From assembly GCA_945829115.1 (NCBI GenBank), contig CALZTP010000013.1:1-39550 (forward strand): a stretch of DNA of 39,550 nucleotides. Reading direction: 5' to 3'. The notes under the pieces are model-generated. The model was not told the DNA's origin, did no database searches, and was given only the letters and a program-made list of their open reading frames with translations. The stretch comes from an uncultured bacterium (GTDB lineage Bacteria; Bacteroidota; Bacteroidia; Bacteroidales; Bacteroidaceae). The position numbers and the translations under genes were made by a program. This document shows, one piece after another, positions 1 to 7,635 of this stretch (position 1 is the stretch's first letter; each line of letters starts with the position of its first letter).

Positions 1-120
1 GTTCTATCGAAGACAAAGCGAAGTTCTATCGAAGACAAAGCGAAGTTCTATCGAACATCTATCGAAGACCTATCGAATACCTATCGAACATCTATCGAAT
101 ATAAAGAGAGGTTTTATCGA
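1..120. repeat. 11-bp-periodic TATCGAA tandem repeat
   Basis: The window opens with two exact 22-nt copies. These are followed by 11-nt units of the form NNNCTATCGAA (cat, gac, tac, cat in front of ctatcgaa), ending near position 120. The 22-mer is itself two 11-mers, the second degenerate (aaagcgaa). The array may extend left of the window. From 121 to about 270 there is AT-rich sequence in which I see no gene. The function is unknown. Confidence 0.85.
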
Positions 121-273
121 GTTATCTTTTTGATTCATTTGCCACTTTCTTCCTCTATAGCTTTATATGCCTTTGCCAAAACTAAGCTTAAAGTGTAGGT
201 AACCATGGTGCCTCTATGGTTGTTAATATAGTATAAAAATGGGAAATTGTGATAATAATAGGCAAAAAAATCG

Positions 274-281
274 TAACTTTG
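274..281 (+). promoter_or_regulatory. Putative -7 box of the AAA-ATPase gene
   Basis: TAACTTTG matches the Bacteroidetes -7 consensus TAnnTTTG and lies about 100 nt upstream of the ATG at 380. No TTTG is seen at the usual 19-21 nt spacing upstream. The nearest candidate, ATTG at 246-249, is 24 nt away, so this is a partial match only. Confidence 0.4.
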
Positions 282-379
282 TGGCAGATTACTTTTTCAT
301 AGCATTTTTATGAAAAAACTCCGAACTCATGATATAGAGAGTTAGGAGGCTGAAGGTAAAAGGTGTAAAGACTTTCAAC

Positions 380-1948
380 ATGGAAACAAAGCGACTAAAA
401 CGACTGCCAGTAGGCATACAGACATTCTCTGAGGTTATTGACCTTAACTGTCTGTATATTGACAAGACTGAGTATATCTGGAATATGATACACCACAGTA
501 AGTATATCTTTCTGAGCCGCCCAAGACGGTTTGGAAAGTCATTGCTATGCTCTACTCTCCAGGCATATTTCGAGGGAAGAAAGGACTTGTTCAAGGGACT
601 CTTTATTGAAACAGTGGAGAAAGAGTGGACGGAACACCCTGTGCTGAGATTTGATATGTCATTGGGTAAGCACATGGAGAAGGAACAGTTGGAACGCTAC
701 CTTGGTATGCGCCTTGCTGAGTATGAAATGAAATACGGTATCACTAATCCTGCGACTGACAATAACGACCGCTTAACGGCATTGATTCAGTCGGCATATC
801 ATAAGACTGGCAAGAAGGTGGTAGTTATTATCGATGAGTATGACGCCCCATTACTTGACGTGGTACATGAGGAGAAAACTCTTCCTGTGCTTCACAATGT
901 GATGAGAAACTTCTACTCGCCACTGAAGGCATCCGACCCTTACCTGCAATTTGTCTTCCTCACTGGCATCACGAAGTTCTCGCAGCTTAGCATCTTCAGT
1001 GAGCTGAACAACCTGAAGAATATCTCCATGCGCCCCGACTTTGCAGGTGTGTGTGGTATTACGGAGGAGGAGATGCTTACCGCCATGTCTGACTATATCG
1101 ATGACTTCGCCGATGCTCAGCAGATAACATGCGAAGAAACTATCGAAGGACTGAAGAAACAATATGATGGTTATCATTTTTCCTGGCCATCACCAGATAT
1201 TTTCAACCCTTTCAGCCTCCTCAACGCATTCCAAGACCATGACTACACCAACTATTGGTTCTCGTCTGGTACACCTACCTATCTCATTGAGATGCTAAGG
1301 AAATTCAATGTTGTGCCTACTGATATCAGTAGTATGCAGGCACTTGCCTCGGCATTCGATGCTCCGACAGAGAATATGAAGAGCATAACGCCACTGCTTT
1401 ATCAGAGTGGTTATATCACGATAAAGGACTACGACCGAACATCGAGGCTATATACCCTCGATATTCCAAATGGCGAGATACGAGTAGGACTTATGGAGAG
1501 CCTTCTGCCCAACTATGTAGACATGCGTACAGAAGCTGGAACAACAACCATTGCTAAGATGTATCGTGCTTTATACCATGACGACCTCAACGAGATGTTC
1601 CGACTCCTGCAGGCATACCTCCTCACCGTTCCTTATTGCGACAACGCAAACTCTGAGGGGCACTATCAGCAGATGCTCTATGTCATCTTCTCACTCTTCG
1701 GCAGATATGTTGACGTGGAGGTGCATACACCTACTGGTCGGGTGGATATAGTGATGAAAACAGCTAAGGCGCTTTATCTCTTTGAGCTAAAGCTGAACAT
1801 GTCAGCAGAGGCAGCCATAAAGCAGATAGACCTAAAGGACTACTCTTCAAAGTTCGCCCTCTCCGCTCTTCCTATCGTGAAGGTTGGCATCAACTTCGAC
1901 CCAGAGCGTCGAACATTAAGCGACTGGAACATAGTGACAAATGAATGA
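380..1948 (+). CDS. AAA-ATPase-like / PD-(D/E)XK nuclease-fold protein
   Basis: This 522-residue protein has the two-part architecture of a family common in Bacteroidetes: an N-terminal AAA-ATPase-like domain and a C-terminal PD-(D/E)XK nuclease-fold domain. The start region (PVGIQTFSEV, then YIDKTEYIW) is typical of the family. Walker A is SRPRRFGKS near residues 46-54 and Walker B is VVVIIDEYD near residue 155. Near the C terminus, GRVDIVMK followed by LFELKLN supplies the D and E-x-K residues expected of the nuclease fold. Family members usually occur in many copies per genome and their biological role is not established; mobile-element or defence-like roles have been suggested but are not shown here. 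It stands alone with repeat-rich DNA on both sides. Family assignment is firm, function is not. Confidence 0.9.
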   Translation: METKRLKRLPVGIQTFSEVIDLNCLYIDKTEYIWNMIHHSKYIFLSRPRRFGKSLLCSTLQAYFEGRKDLFKGLFIETVEKEWTEHPVLRFDMSLGKHMEKEQLERYLGMRLAEYEMKYGITNPATDNNDRLTALIQSAYHKTGKKVVVIIDEYDAPLLDVVHEEKTLPVLHNVMRNFYSPLKASDPYLQFVFLTGITKFSQLSIFSELNNLKNISMRPDFAGVCGITEEEMLTAMSDYIDDFADAQQITCEETIEGLKKQYDGYHFSWPSPDIFNPFSLLNAFQDHDYTNYWFSSGTPTYLIEMLRKFNVVPTDISSMQALASAFDAPTENMKSITPLLYQSGYITIKDYDRTSRLYTLDIPNGEIRVGLMESLLPNYVDMRTEAGTTTIAKMYRALYHDDLNEMFRLLQAYLLTVPYCDNANSEGHYQQMLYVIFSLFGRYVDVEVHTPTGRVDIVMKTAKALYLFELKLNMSAEAAIKQIDLKDYSSKFALSALPIVKVGINFDPERRTLSDWNIVTNE

Positions 1949-2105
1949 TTGTCCCTGTTGTCGTTAAAAAATAATCACGACAACTAAGACAACAATGACA
2001 ACAAAAAGCGCCAGCTACGAAGTCCTCGGATAAGTGAAAATAGCAAAAACGTATGACTGGAAGCCATTACCTCTATTGTCTACTGTTAAGGTAAACCGTC
2101 ATGTT

Positions 2106-2257
2106 TTTGTCTCAATTGTCTCAAATCTCAATTGTTAGGATGGAGGGGTGCTACATATACAGTGAAAAAAGAATTATATATATATTTAAATTTTCTGCTC
2201 GTGTATTTCCCTAAATGGCGCTCTGTAGGAATTGAGATTTGAGACAATTGAGACAAA
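2106..2257. repeat. 152-bp element with 28-bp perfect inverted repeats
   Basis: The arm at 2106-2133 begins TTTGTCTCAATTGTCTC and is the exact reverse complement of 2230-2257. Each arm contains two copies of the 9-mer TTGTCTCAA. The enclosed 96 nt is AT-rich and non-coding. The structure fits a small MITE-like element or a long cruciform, but no target-site duplication is evident. Confidence 0.7.
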
Positions 2258-2327
2258 TGAGGAGAATATGTTTTTTCCTGCATGCGAGTCCTACGTACAA
2301 ACTTGCACTTGAAAACATAAAAAAGCC

Positions 2328-2402
2328 CGTCCGCACATGAGGAATGTTCCTCCCATGTTCCTCCCATGTTCCTCCCAAGTTCCTCCCATTTTTCTGCGGA
2401 CG
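2328..2402. repeat. TGTTCCTCCCA tandem repeat inside an inverted repeat
   Basis: Four near-identical 11-nt units (TGTTCCTCCCA, the last with AG for TG) lie at about 2345-2390. They are bracketed by CGTCCGCA at 2328-2335 and its complement TGCGGACG at 2395-2402. On the minus strand every unit carries GGGAGGA, which resembles a ribosome binding site, but no start codon of a real gene follows. Confidence 0.7.
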
Positions 2403-2631
2403 AGAATAGGAGACGAAAGGAACGAACAAAAGAGCAATGAGGAAGGTGCTTCTGCACTGGGGCTTGAAGATGTGTTCTAAAAGGGTTAGGTTTCAGTCCA
2501 AGCAAACGCCCTGAAAAGGAGGGACAAATAGTGGCAACCATAACAATAAGGGTGCTTGCTTCAATACGAAACAATCAGATAGATGAATCAGGGCTATCTG
2601 TACGTGTTACTCTAACACTGCAAAAAAGGAA

Positions 2632-2661
2632 AAAGAAAAAAGGGTGCGCATCTGCGCACCC
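2632..2661 (-). terminator. Terminator of the fimbrial operon
   Basis: Read on the minus strand, an 8-bp GC-rich stem (GGGTGCGC/GCGCACCC, 2642-2649 with 2654-2661, loop of 4) is followed directly by a run of six T and further T-rich sequence. It lies about 30 nt after the stop of the fimbrillin-like gene. Confidence 0.9.
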
Positions 2662-2691
2662 CGAAAAGGATATTAGGAATGGTTGGTTGGG

Positions 2692-4368
2692 TTAGTTTCC
2701 AGAAGATTTAACTTCGATAACCTTGTATTTATAAACAGGAGTAGTATTTTTTACTTCATAGCAGTACTGGATTGCATAGTAGCCAGCAGTTTGTGGGGTG
2801 AAGGTTGCTTTGGTTCCAGATACAGAAATGTTTTCATCTCCTGTAATTTGTTTGTAGGTATCCTTGATTCCAGATGCCTGAAGATCTGCTTCAGTAACAA
2901 GACTACTATTTCCACAGTTGTAAACTTTCAGGCAACCAATTGTGTTGTCTTGTTGATTTAGTTCCTTATCTACACCTGTACTATTATCCGTTACAGTAAC
3001 AAAAATTTTTTTGTTAACCTTATTATACTCAATACCATTAGTTGTTACAGAACCTGCCTGATATGTTGTGATGCTTGGAGTATTGATGATTGTCTCAGTA
3101 CCTTGTTGTGATACTGTCTCTGCTGTTACTACTGCATCGAATGTGATAGGGTAGAGGCCAACAGGATCATCTGCTCCTGTACCTGTTGTACCGTTTGTCT
3201 CCTGAGAGATTTTGAAGATGTATGTGTACATCTTGTTCGGTTCCCACTTACAGTATGCGGCAGGGATAGCTGCGGTAGCACCAGTAACATTGATTGTCTC
3301 TCCAGAAGTACCTTCTGCAGTAAGTGTGTAGTCACATTTGATTATTATTGCCTGATTATTATTATTTGGAATAACGGTAAAATAACCTTTATCATTCATA
3401 TCTGTGTCTGTGCCGTAGAGATAGTGAACATTAGACTCATTGGAAGATATCGCTTGTATACCGCTCGCAAATTCACCACCGTACCAATTTTTCACTGGTA
3501 TAGCATTATTATATTCATATTTGAAAAAAGGATTAGCGTTATCATTATCTTCATCCCAATCATAAGTTACATTTGCAGTAACACCGGTTCCGCCATAAAA
3601 GTTTTCCCCTGATGATGTAAGAACAACGTTGTTCGCATATGTGCTTTCTTCTTCAAGTCCTGAGTCTCCTTTTTTATAGAATTTTATTGCACTGATGCTG
3701 TATCCCTTAATTGTTTCGTAGATACCTACACGCACCTTTGTCTGAAGGCGGGTGAACTGAAGCTCAACAGCATTTTTATGATTATTCGGGGTGATTACTT
3801 TTGGTTGTGCAATATAAACAGGGTCTGGCTGAATAGCAGTACTTTCTTCACCTGTATTTGGGGTAATATGCCCACCAAGACCTGTGACAGTAGCAGAAGC
3901 AATATCATCTTTTCCCGATGTAGGGTTAAATGTAAATGCACTAATCGGCGATCCAGCTACAAATCTGTAATCAGTAGCAGAGTAGTCCCAATATTTGATG
4001 TATTGGTTTTTGTTAAGTGTTACTCCTGTAGTAGGGGTATCATTTAAATTTCCTACATATTCCCAATCACCATTAGGATTTGATGGTGTATTATCTGTTT
4101 TATACCAAACAGAATAGTTATCAAACACCTTCTGAGATGTACTATTCACTGTCTTCCATCCATACACCTTGAACTGCTTATCAAGCATCTGCTCTGTTGT
4201 TCCTGTATTCTGTGTCACACGTGACATACTACCAGTGCCTCCACCGAAACCGATGATGTTTTCCTTTGTTGTCTGAGTGAATTCAGGGTTCTCACCCATG
4301 TATTCATCCACGGAGCAGCTTGCGAGAGCTATTGCAGCTGCGAAGATAAAATAGTTTTTGTTATTCAT
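2692..4368 (-). CDS. Fimbrillin family (Mfa-like) lipoprotein, likely fimbrial subunit
   Basis: This 558-residue exported lipoprotein is probably a structural subunit of a surface fimbria. The N terminus is a lipoprotein signal with lipobox LASC (Cys18), followed by an acidic segment and the IIGFGGGTG...SRVTQ stretch typical of Mfa-like/FimA-type fimbrillins, where pro-peptide processing often occurs. The rest is Thr/Asn/Gly-rich beta-type sequence with WEPNKMYTYIFKIS, which matches the region before the last strand of fimbrillins. It is the last gene of a three-gene minus-strand operon, 67 nt after the DUF5119 gene and just before a strong terminator. Family is confident; major subunit versus tip or accessory subunit cannot be told from sequence. 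Confidence 0.85.
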   Translation of the reverse strand: MNNKNYFIFAAAIALASCSVDEYMGENPEFTQTTKENIIGFGGGTGSMSRVTQNTGTTEQMLDKQFKVYGWKTVNSTSQKVFDNYSVWYKTDNTPSNPNGDWEYVGNLNDTPTTGVTLNKNQYIKYWDYSATDYRFVAGSPISAFTFNPTSGKDDIASATVTGLGGHITPNTGEESTAIQPDPVYIAQPKVITPNNHKNAVELQFTRLQTKVRVGIYETIKGYSISAIKFYKKGDSGLEEESTYANNVVLTSSGENFYGGTGVTANVTYDWDEDNDNANPFFKYEYNNAIPVKNWYGGEFASGIQAISSNESNVHYLYGTDTDMNDKGYFTVIPNNNNQAIIIKCDYTLTAEGTSGETINVTGATAAIPAAYCKWEPNKMYTYIFKISQETNGTTGTGADDPVGLYPITFDAVVTAETVSQQGTETIINTPSITTYQAGSVTTNGIEYNKVNKKIFVTVTDNSTGVDKELNQQDNTIGCLKVYNCGNSSLVTEADLQASGIKDTYKQITGDENISVSGTKATFTPQTAGYYAIQYCYEVKNTTPVYKYKVIEVKSSGN

Positions 4369-4435
4369 ATCGTATTGTTTTTTTTGTTAATCAAGTATAT
4401 ATAGTTTTGTTTGTTAGTAATCGTGAGTTATGTGG

Positions 4436-5593
4436 TTACATCTCTATCTCCCATTCGTTTTCCTCGAAGTCCTTCACGACAGCATCGAATGCCGAGCCGC
4501 CCGGCTTCTTTGGAGGAGAGATAGTGTCCATGTCGAGTTCTATGGTGATCACGCCACCCTTGAAGAGTTTCTTCACCTTCTTTGTCACGTCGAAGACGAA
4601 GGCGGAGTCGTTACCGTTAGAGAACTGCATGTTTATGTCTATGTAGTGTTTGTTTGGGTCGTCGTAGTTGATTCCGGTTCCTCTTGTGAGGTTTGGGTTG
4701 TTGTTACAGATTCCGAAGGTAACCACCCTTCCTCCAATGATGTCCACCTTTTCCCCATTTCGCTCAATGCCTTTCTTCATGCGTACATTATAATACAGCG
4801 TGATGGGATCGGAGCCCGAGAATCCAGAGTTTAGGTTTGCCGTTCTTGCCATTCCTGAGATGAATGCCGTACCGTCTATGCTACTTATCTTCCCTTTGTT
4901 GTTGTGGAGTATAATCTGAGTGAGGTATATGTAGGTTACTGGTTGCAACAGCATATCCATTTTCAACACCCATACATTTCTTAGCGAGTCGAGTACGAAG
5001 CCTTCCATGCTTTGGTTGATGTCTATGTTCCGCTTGTAGGCGGAGAATAGCTGTTCGGGCTGGTAGAAGGCACGTTGGTAAGGAGAGTTGTACTTCACCG
5101 AGTGCATGGTTTGGTTTGTGTATGCCGTGACATATTCGAAGGTTGTTTCCTCGTCTATTCGCACATATGGGCTTCCCTCCGGGTTCACCACGTTGTTCCA
5201 TGCCAGCATATCCCACAGTCCCCAATCGAACCTTGTTGAAAAGCTGTTTCCTGACGTTGTGGTATGCAGGTCAGGGTATTGGTGTGGAGCGTCTGGGTTG
5301 TCTTTCTTGTTGTATCCTCTGATCACGAAGCCGTTGTTAGCCTCGAACTTATTCAGTTCTCCTCCGAAGAGCTTTGTGTCCTCCTCATCCCATCCGTAGC
5401 TCCATTCCGCCTGCCAGTCATATTCTATTCCGTATTCGAATTCATAGTCCCAATACGTCTCCAGTTCGAATTGAATGCTTTCTATCTGCACCTCACTCTT
5501 TGTTCCTCCTCTGTGGAGGTTGAGGTCGGGGTCTCGTCGGCATCCTGTTAGAGTGAGGAGTAGAGAGAATATCAGTATTATCTTTTTCGCCAT
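4436..5593 (-). CDS. DUF5119 lipoprotein, probable fimbrial accessory/anchor
   Basis: This 385-residue protein has a short lipoprotein signal ending LTLTGC (Cys18). The mature N terminus RRDPDLNLHRGG is followed by an aromatic, acidic segment (YDWQAEWSYGWDEED) characteristic of DUF5119. DUF5119 proteins are encoded in Bacteroidales fimbrial loci between a DUF3575 protein and fimbrillins, and are thought to resemble minor or anchor subunits such as Mfa2/FimB. That role is inferred from position, not from a recognised catalytic motif. It follows the DUF3575 gene by 58 nt and precedes the fimbrillin-like gene by 67 nt, so all three are probably cotranscribed from the promoter near 6690. Confidence 0.85.
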   Translation of the reverse strand: MAKKIILIFSLLLTLTGCRRDPDLNLHRGGTKSEVQIESIQFELETYWDYEFEYGIEYDWQAEWSYGWDEEDTKLFGGELNKFEANNGFVIRGYNKKDNPDAPHQYPDLHTTTSGNSFSTRFDWGLWDMLAWNNVVNPEGSPYVRIDEETTFEYVTAYTNQTMHSVKYNSPYQRAFYQPEQLFSAYKRNIDINQSMEGFVLDSLRNVWVLKMDMLLQPVTYIYLTQIILHNNKGKISSIDGTAFISGMARTANLNSGFSGSDPITLYYNVRMKKGIERNGEKVDIIGGRVVTFGICNNNPNLTRGTGINYDDPNKHYIDINMQFSNGNDSAFVFDVTKKVKKLFKGGVITIELDMDTISPPKKPGGSAFDAVVKDFEENEWEIEM

Positions 5594-5651
5594 TGTTTCC
5601 TTTTTTCGAGTTGAAAGGGTTCAGGCCTTTACTGTTTTCGTTTTTTTCTTT

Positions 5652-6518
5652 TCACTTCCTGTTTCCTTCTTCGAGCATTCTTTTCCGCTCTCTGTATTTC
5701 TGTGTCTTTGACCTCTTATGGTAAATAAGGTCGTAGCTGAGTGTTATCTCCGCCCGAGTAGGACCAATCCACGACTTTGCGTGTTTTCTCTCTTGGAAAT
5801 CGTCTGCCTCTCCATACCATTTATAGAAATACGCCTCATGGTCGTTCTCTGGGTCAATAGGGCAGAGCCACTGGTAAGGGTCGTAGAGTGTGCGGAAGTA
5901 TCCGAGTTGTACGCCGAACTCCAGTCGCCAGTGTTGTTTCTTCTTTCCCAGTCCCACGACATAGCCAAGTCCGAGTCCTCCGCCCCATCCTTCACCTTCC
6001 CAGCCGCGGTTGGCATCGAAGCAGATATTATATAAGGCTGCCTGCGCGTATGCGCTTATATAGAACCCTTTGAATGCCGCCCCTTTCCCCGGTTCTCTGC
6101 GGAGTATGTTTCCCGAGCGAGTGTAGTAGCGCGTGAAGAGTTGGTAGTTCCTCACTTGGAAGTATTTATGCTGTCGGTAGTTTTTCCACCAAGGGCAGTC
6201 GAAGGAAGCTCCGAAGGTGAAATGCCCTTTGAGAGGGTATATCTCTATCGCCACGTTTGGTATGGGACAGAACTTTCCGTATCCCGGCATGTACGCGAAG
6301 TCGTACAGGATATTTGTTTTTATGTTTATCAGTTCGCGCCGTGGTAGGGTGTCTGTGTCTATGGTGTCCTTTTGTCGACTTTTTGGTCCGTAGAAGAACG
6401 TTACGGTCTTTACGTTTTGACTTTTGCTTCCGTTTTTTAACGAATCGGCAATGAAAACCTGACCAAAGGAGAGATTCACCCCAGCCACAATTGCAAACAT
6501 TGCAAGTAGGTATCGCAC
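5652..6518 (-). CDS. DUF3575 outer-membrane protein of the fimbrial operon
   Basis: This 288-residue protein begins with a signal peptide (cleavage near VNLSFGQ, about residue 20). After a variable linker, the conserved DUF3575 core starts at INIKTNILYDFAYMP, followed by VAIEIYPLKGHFTFG and a series of alternating amphipathic segments (GLGLGYVVGLG, WRLEFGVQLGYF) as in small outer-membrane beta-barrels. The C terminus is very basic. DUF3575 genes commonly open Bacteroidales fimbrial operons, where the protein is thought to help assembly or anchoring at the outer membrane. It is the first gene of the operon, about 150 nt downstream of a good Bacteroidetes promoter. Membrane topology is inferred. 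Confidence 0.85.
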   Translation of the reverse strand: MRYLLAMFAIVAGVNLSFGQVFIADSLKNGSKSQNVKTVTFFYGPKSRQKDTIDTDTLPRRELINIKTNILYDFAYMPGYGKFCPIPNVAIEIYPLKGHFTFGASFDCPWWKNYRQHKYFQVRNYQLFTRYYTRSGNILRREPGKGAAFKGFYISAYAQAALYNICFDANRGWEGEGWGGGLGLGYVVGLGKKKQHWRLEFGVQLGYFRTLYDPYQWLCPIDPENDHEAYFYKWYGEADDFQERKHAKSWIGPTRAEITLSYDLIYHKRSKTQKYRERKRMLEEGNRK

Positions 6519-6673
6519 AGTTTTGGGATTGTGTATTTGTTTGTTTTTGGGTTAAGAAGTGATGTTTTTGTTAACGTAAACACTTCTGTTTGTTTGGAAT
6601 TTTAGGCTAACAGCTTAATAATTCGAGGTTTAGAATCGTTGAACTTTGTTTGTTAAGTTTTGGATTTCTATCG

Positions 6674-6705
6674 CAAAGGTAGATATATTTTTTTAGGCGT
6701 GCAAG
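6674..6705 (-). promoter_or_regulatory. Promoter of the fimbrial operon
   Basis: On the minus strand, CTTG (6702-6705) is followed after 20 nt by TACCTTTG (6674-6681), a close match to TTTG-N19-21-TAnnTTTG of the Bacteroidetes primary sigma factor. The predicted leader is about 150 nt long. Confidence 0.75.
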
Positions 6706-6727
6706 AAAAATAATAAAAAAACAACGT

Positions 6728-6747
6728 GTGTTAACTTAGTTTAACAC
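6728..6747. promoter_or_regulatory. Dyad upstream of the fimbrial promoter, possible operator
   Basis: GTGTTAA (6728-6734) and TTAACAC (6741-6747) form a perfect 7-bp dyad separated by 6 nt. It lies 22 nt upstream of the -33 element of the fimbrial promoter, a position suited to a dimeric activator. No regulator gene is present nearby, so this is a hypothesis. Confidence 0.35.
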
Positions 6748-7094
6748 AATCAATAATTGCTTTTGTTTCATTGAGTTGAAAATATGGCAATTTGTTAAGT
6801 TTCCAATGTTGAAATGCACAAACACACCCCCTTTGCGGTTGCATTTCATAGGGTAGAAGAGATGAGTGGTTTGTGTGATTGTGTGAATTGTGTGATTTGT
6901 TTGTTGTGTGTTGTGGTGTATGGTGTTATCTTACAAAAGTTTAGGAAAAAAAAGGAAAAACGTAAGCAAGAAGAAAAAGCAGGATTTTTTAGGGGGGGGT
7001 AAAAGTTGATTTAAGTCATTTTTCTAAAGCGGAAAAAAAAGAAAAGTAGGGTTTTAAGGCTGGGTGAAACGTAAAAAAGAAAAGAAGGGTGAAT

Positions 7095-7497
7095 TTTTAG
7101 AGGAGAAGAGAGGATTTTAGAGGAGAAGAGGACGCAAGAGGAAGCAAGAGGAAGCCAGAGGATAGAGGATTTTTAGAGGACGCAAGAGGACGCAAGAGGA
7201 AGCAAGAGGAAGCCAGAGGATAGAGGATTTTTAGAGGACGCAAGAGGATAGAGGATTTTTAGAGGAAGCCAGAGGATGGAGGATTTTAGAGGAAGCAAGA
7301 GGATAGAGGATTTTTAGAGGAAGCCAGAGGATAGAGGATTTTTAGAGGAAGCCAGAGGATAGAGGATTTTTAGAGGAAGCAAGAGGATAGAGGATTTTTA
7401 GAGGAAGCCAGAGGATAGAGGATTTTTAGAGGAAGCAAGAGGATAGAGGATTTTTAGAGGAAGCCAGAGGATAGAGGATTTTTAGAGGAAGCAAGAA
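7095..7497. repeat. Purine-rich 28-nt tandem repeat array
   Basis: Nine consecutive units with starts at 7247, 7275, 7302, 7330, 7358, 7386, 7414, 7442 and 7470 show a period of 28 nt (one of 27). The core is GATAGAGGATTTTTAGAGG, followed by AAGC and an alternating C or A. Irregular copies extend left to about 7095. The plus strand is almost all purine apart from the T5 tract and single C. A related array occurs at 14463-14617. There are no unique spacers, so it is not a CRISPR. Confidence 0.9.
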
Positions 7498-7503
7498 GAA
7501 AAG

Positions 7504-7533
7504 AAAAACGGCGGTGTTGATGCACCGCCGTTT
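7504..7533 (-). terminator. Terminator of kdsB
   Basis: AACGGCGGTG (7507-7516) pairs with CACCGCCGTT (7523-7532) around a 6-nt loop. On the minus strand the stem is followed by TTTCTTTTCTTC. It lies about 100 nt after the kdsB stop and immediately beside the 28-nt array. Confidence 0.85.
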
Positions 7534-7537
7534 GAGG

Positions 7538-7625
7538 GTTTTCTTAGAAGGGGGCTTTGAGGGGTTTTCTTAGAAGGGGGCTTTGAGGGGTTTTCTTAGG
7601 GGCTTTGATGGGTTCTCAGGGGTTC
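7538..7625. repeat. 26-nt tandem repeat between the kdsB stop and terminator
   Basis: Two full units of about 26 nt built on TTTTCTTAGAAGGGGGCTTTG are followed by a shortened unit (TTTTCTTAGGGGCTTTGATG) and a decayed one. The block would be transcribed as the 3' untranslated region of kdsB. Confidence 0.75.
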
Positions 7626-7635
7626 TATTGAAAAG

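Larger units (their letters stand above)
1949..2691. other. Repeat-rich gap without a convincing gene
   Basis: This 743-nt gap holds, in order: a GTTGTCGT/ACGACAAC inverted repeat just after the ATPase stop; a 28-bp perfect inverted repeat (2106-2133 and 2230-2257); a four-copy 11-nt array (about 2345-2390) enclosed by an 8-bp inverted repeat; and the fimbrial operon terminator near 2650. Open frames on the minus strand here are low-complexity and cross the repeats, so I do not call them genes. Confidence 0.7.
6519..7635. other. Long intergenic region: fimbrial leader, AT-rich gap, repeat arrays
   Basis: From right to left on the minus strand, 6673-6519 is the A- and C-rich untranslated leader of the fimbrial operon, with a GAAGTG/CACTTC inverted repeat. 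The promoter is at 6674-6705 and a dyad lies upstream at 6728-6747. About 6750-7090 is AT-rich, becoming purine-rich, and I see no gene in it. Repeat arrays at 7095-7497 and 7538-7625 flank the kdsB terminator. The short plus-strand frame at 6814-7002 is Val/Cys/Lys low-complexity and is not called. Confidence 0.75.

Noticed and set aside
310..345. Eleven-codon leader peptide before the AAA-ATPase gene
   Set aside because: An ATG frame is present between the -7 box and the gene, but there is no attenuator or regulatory codon run to support a real leader peptide.
2128..2574. 148-residue minus-strand open frame in the gap before the fimbrial operon
   Set aside because: It spans an inverted repeat arm and the TGTTCCTCCCA array, and the translation is low-complexity without a known domain.
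7247..7497. CRISPR array
   Set aside because: Units are contiguous 28-nt tandem repeats with no unique spacers, and no cas genes are nearby.
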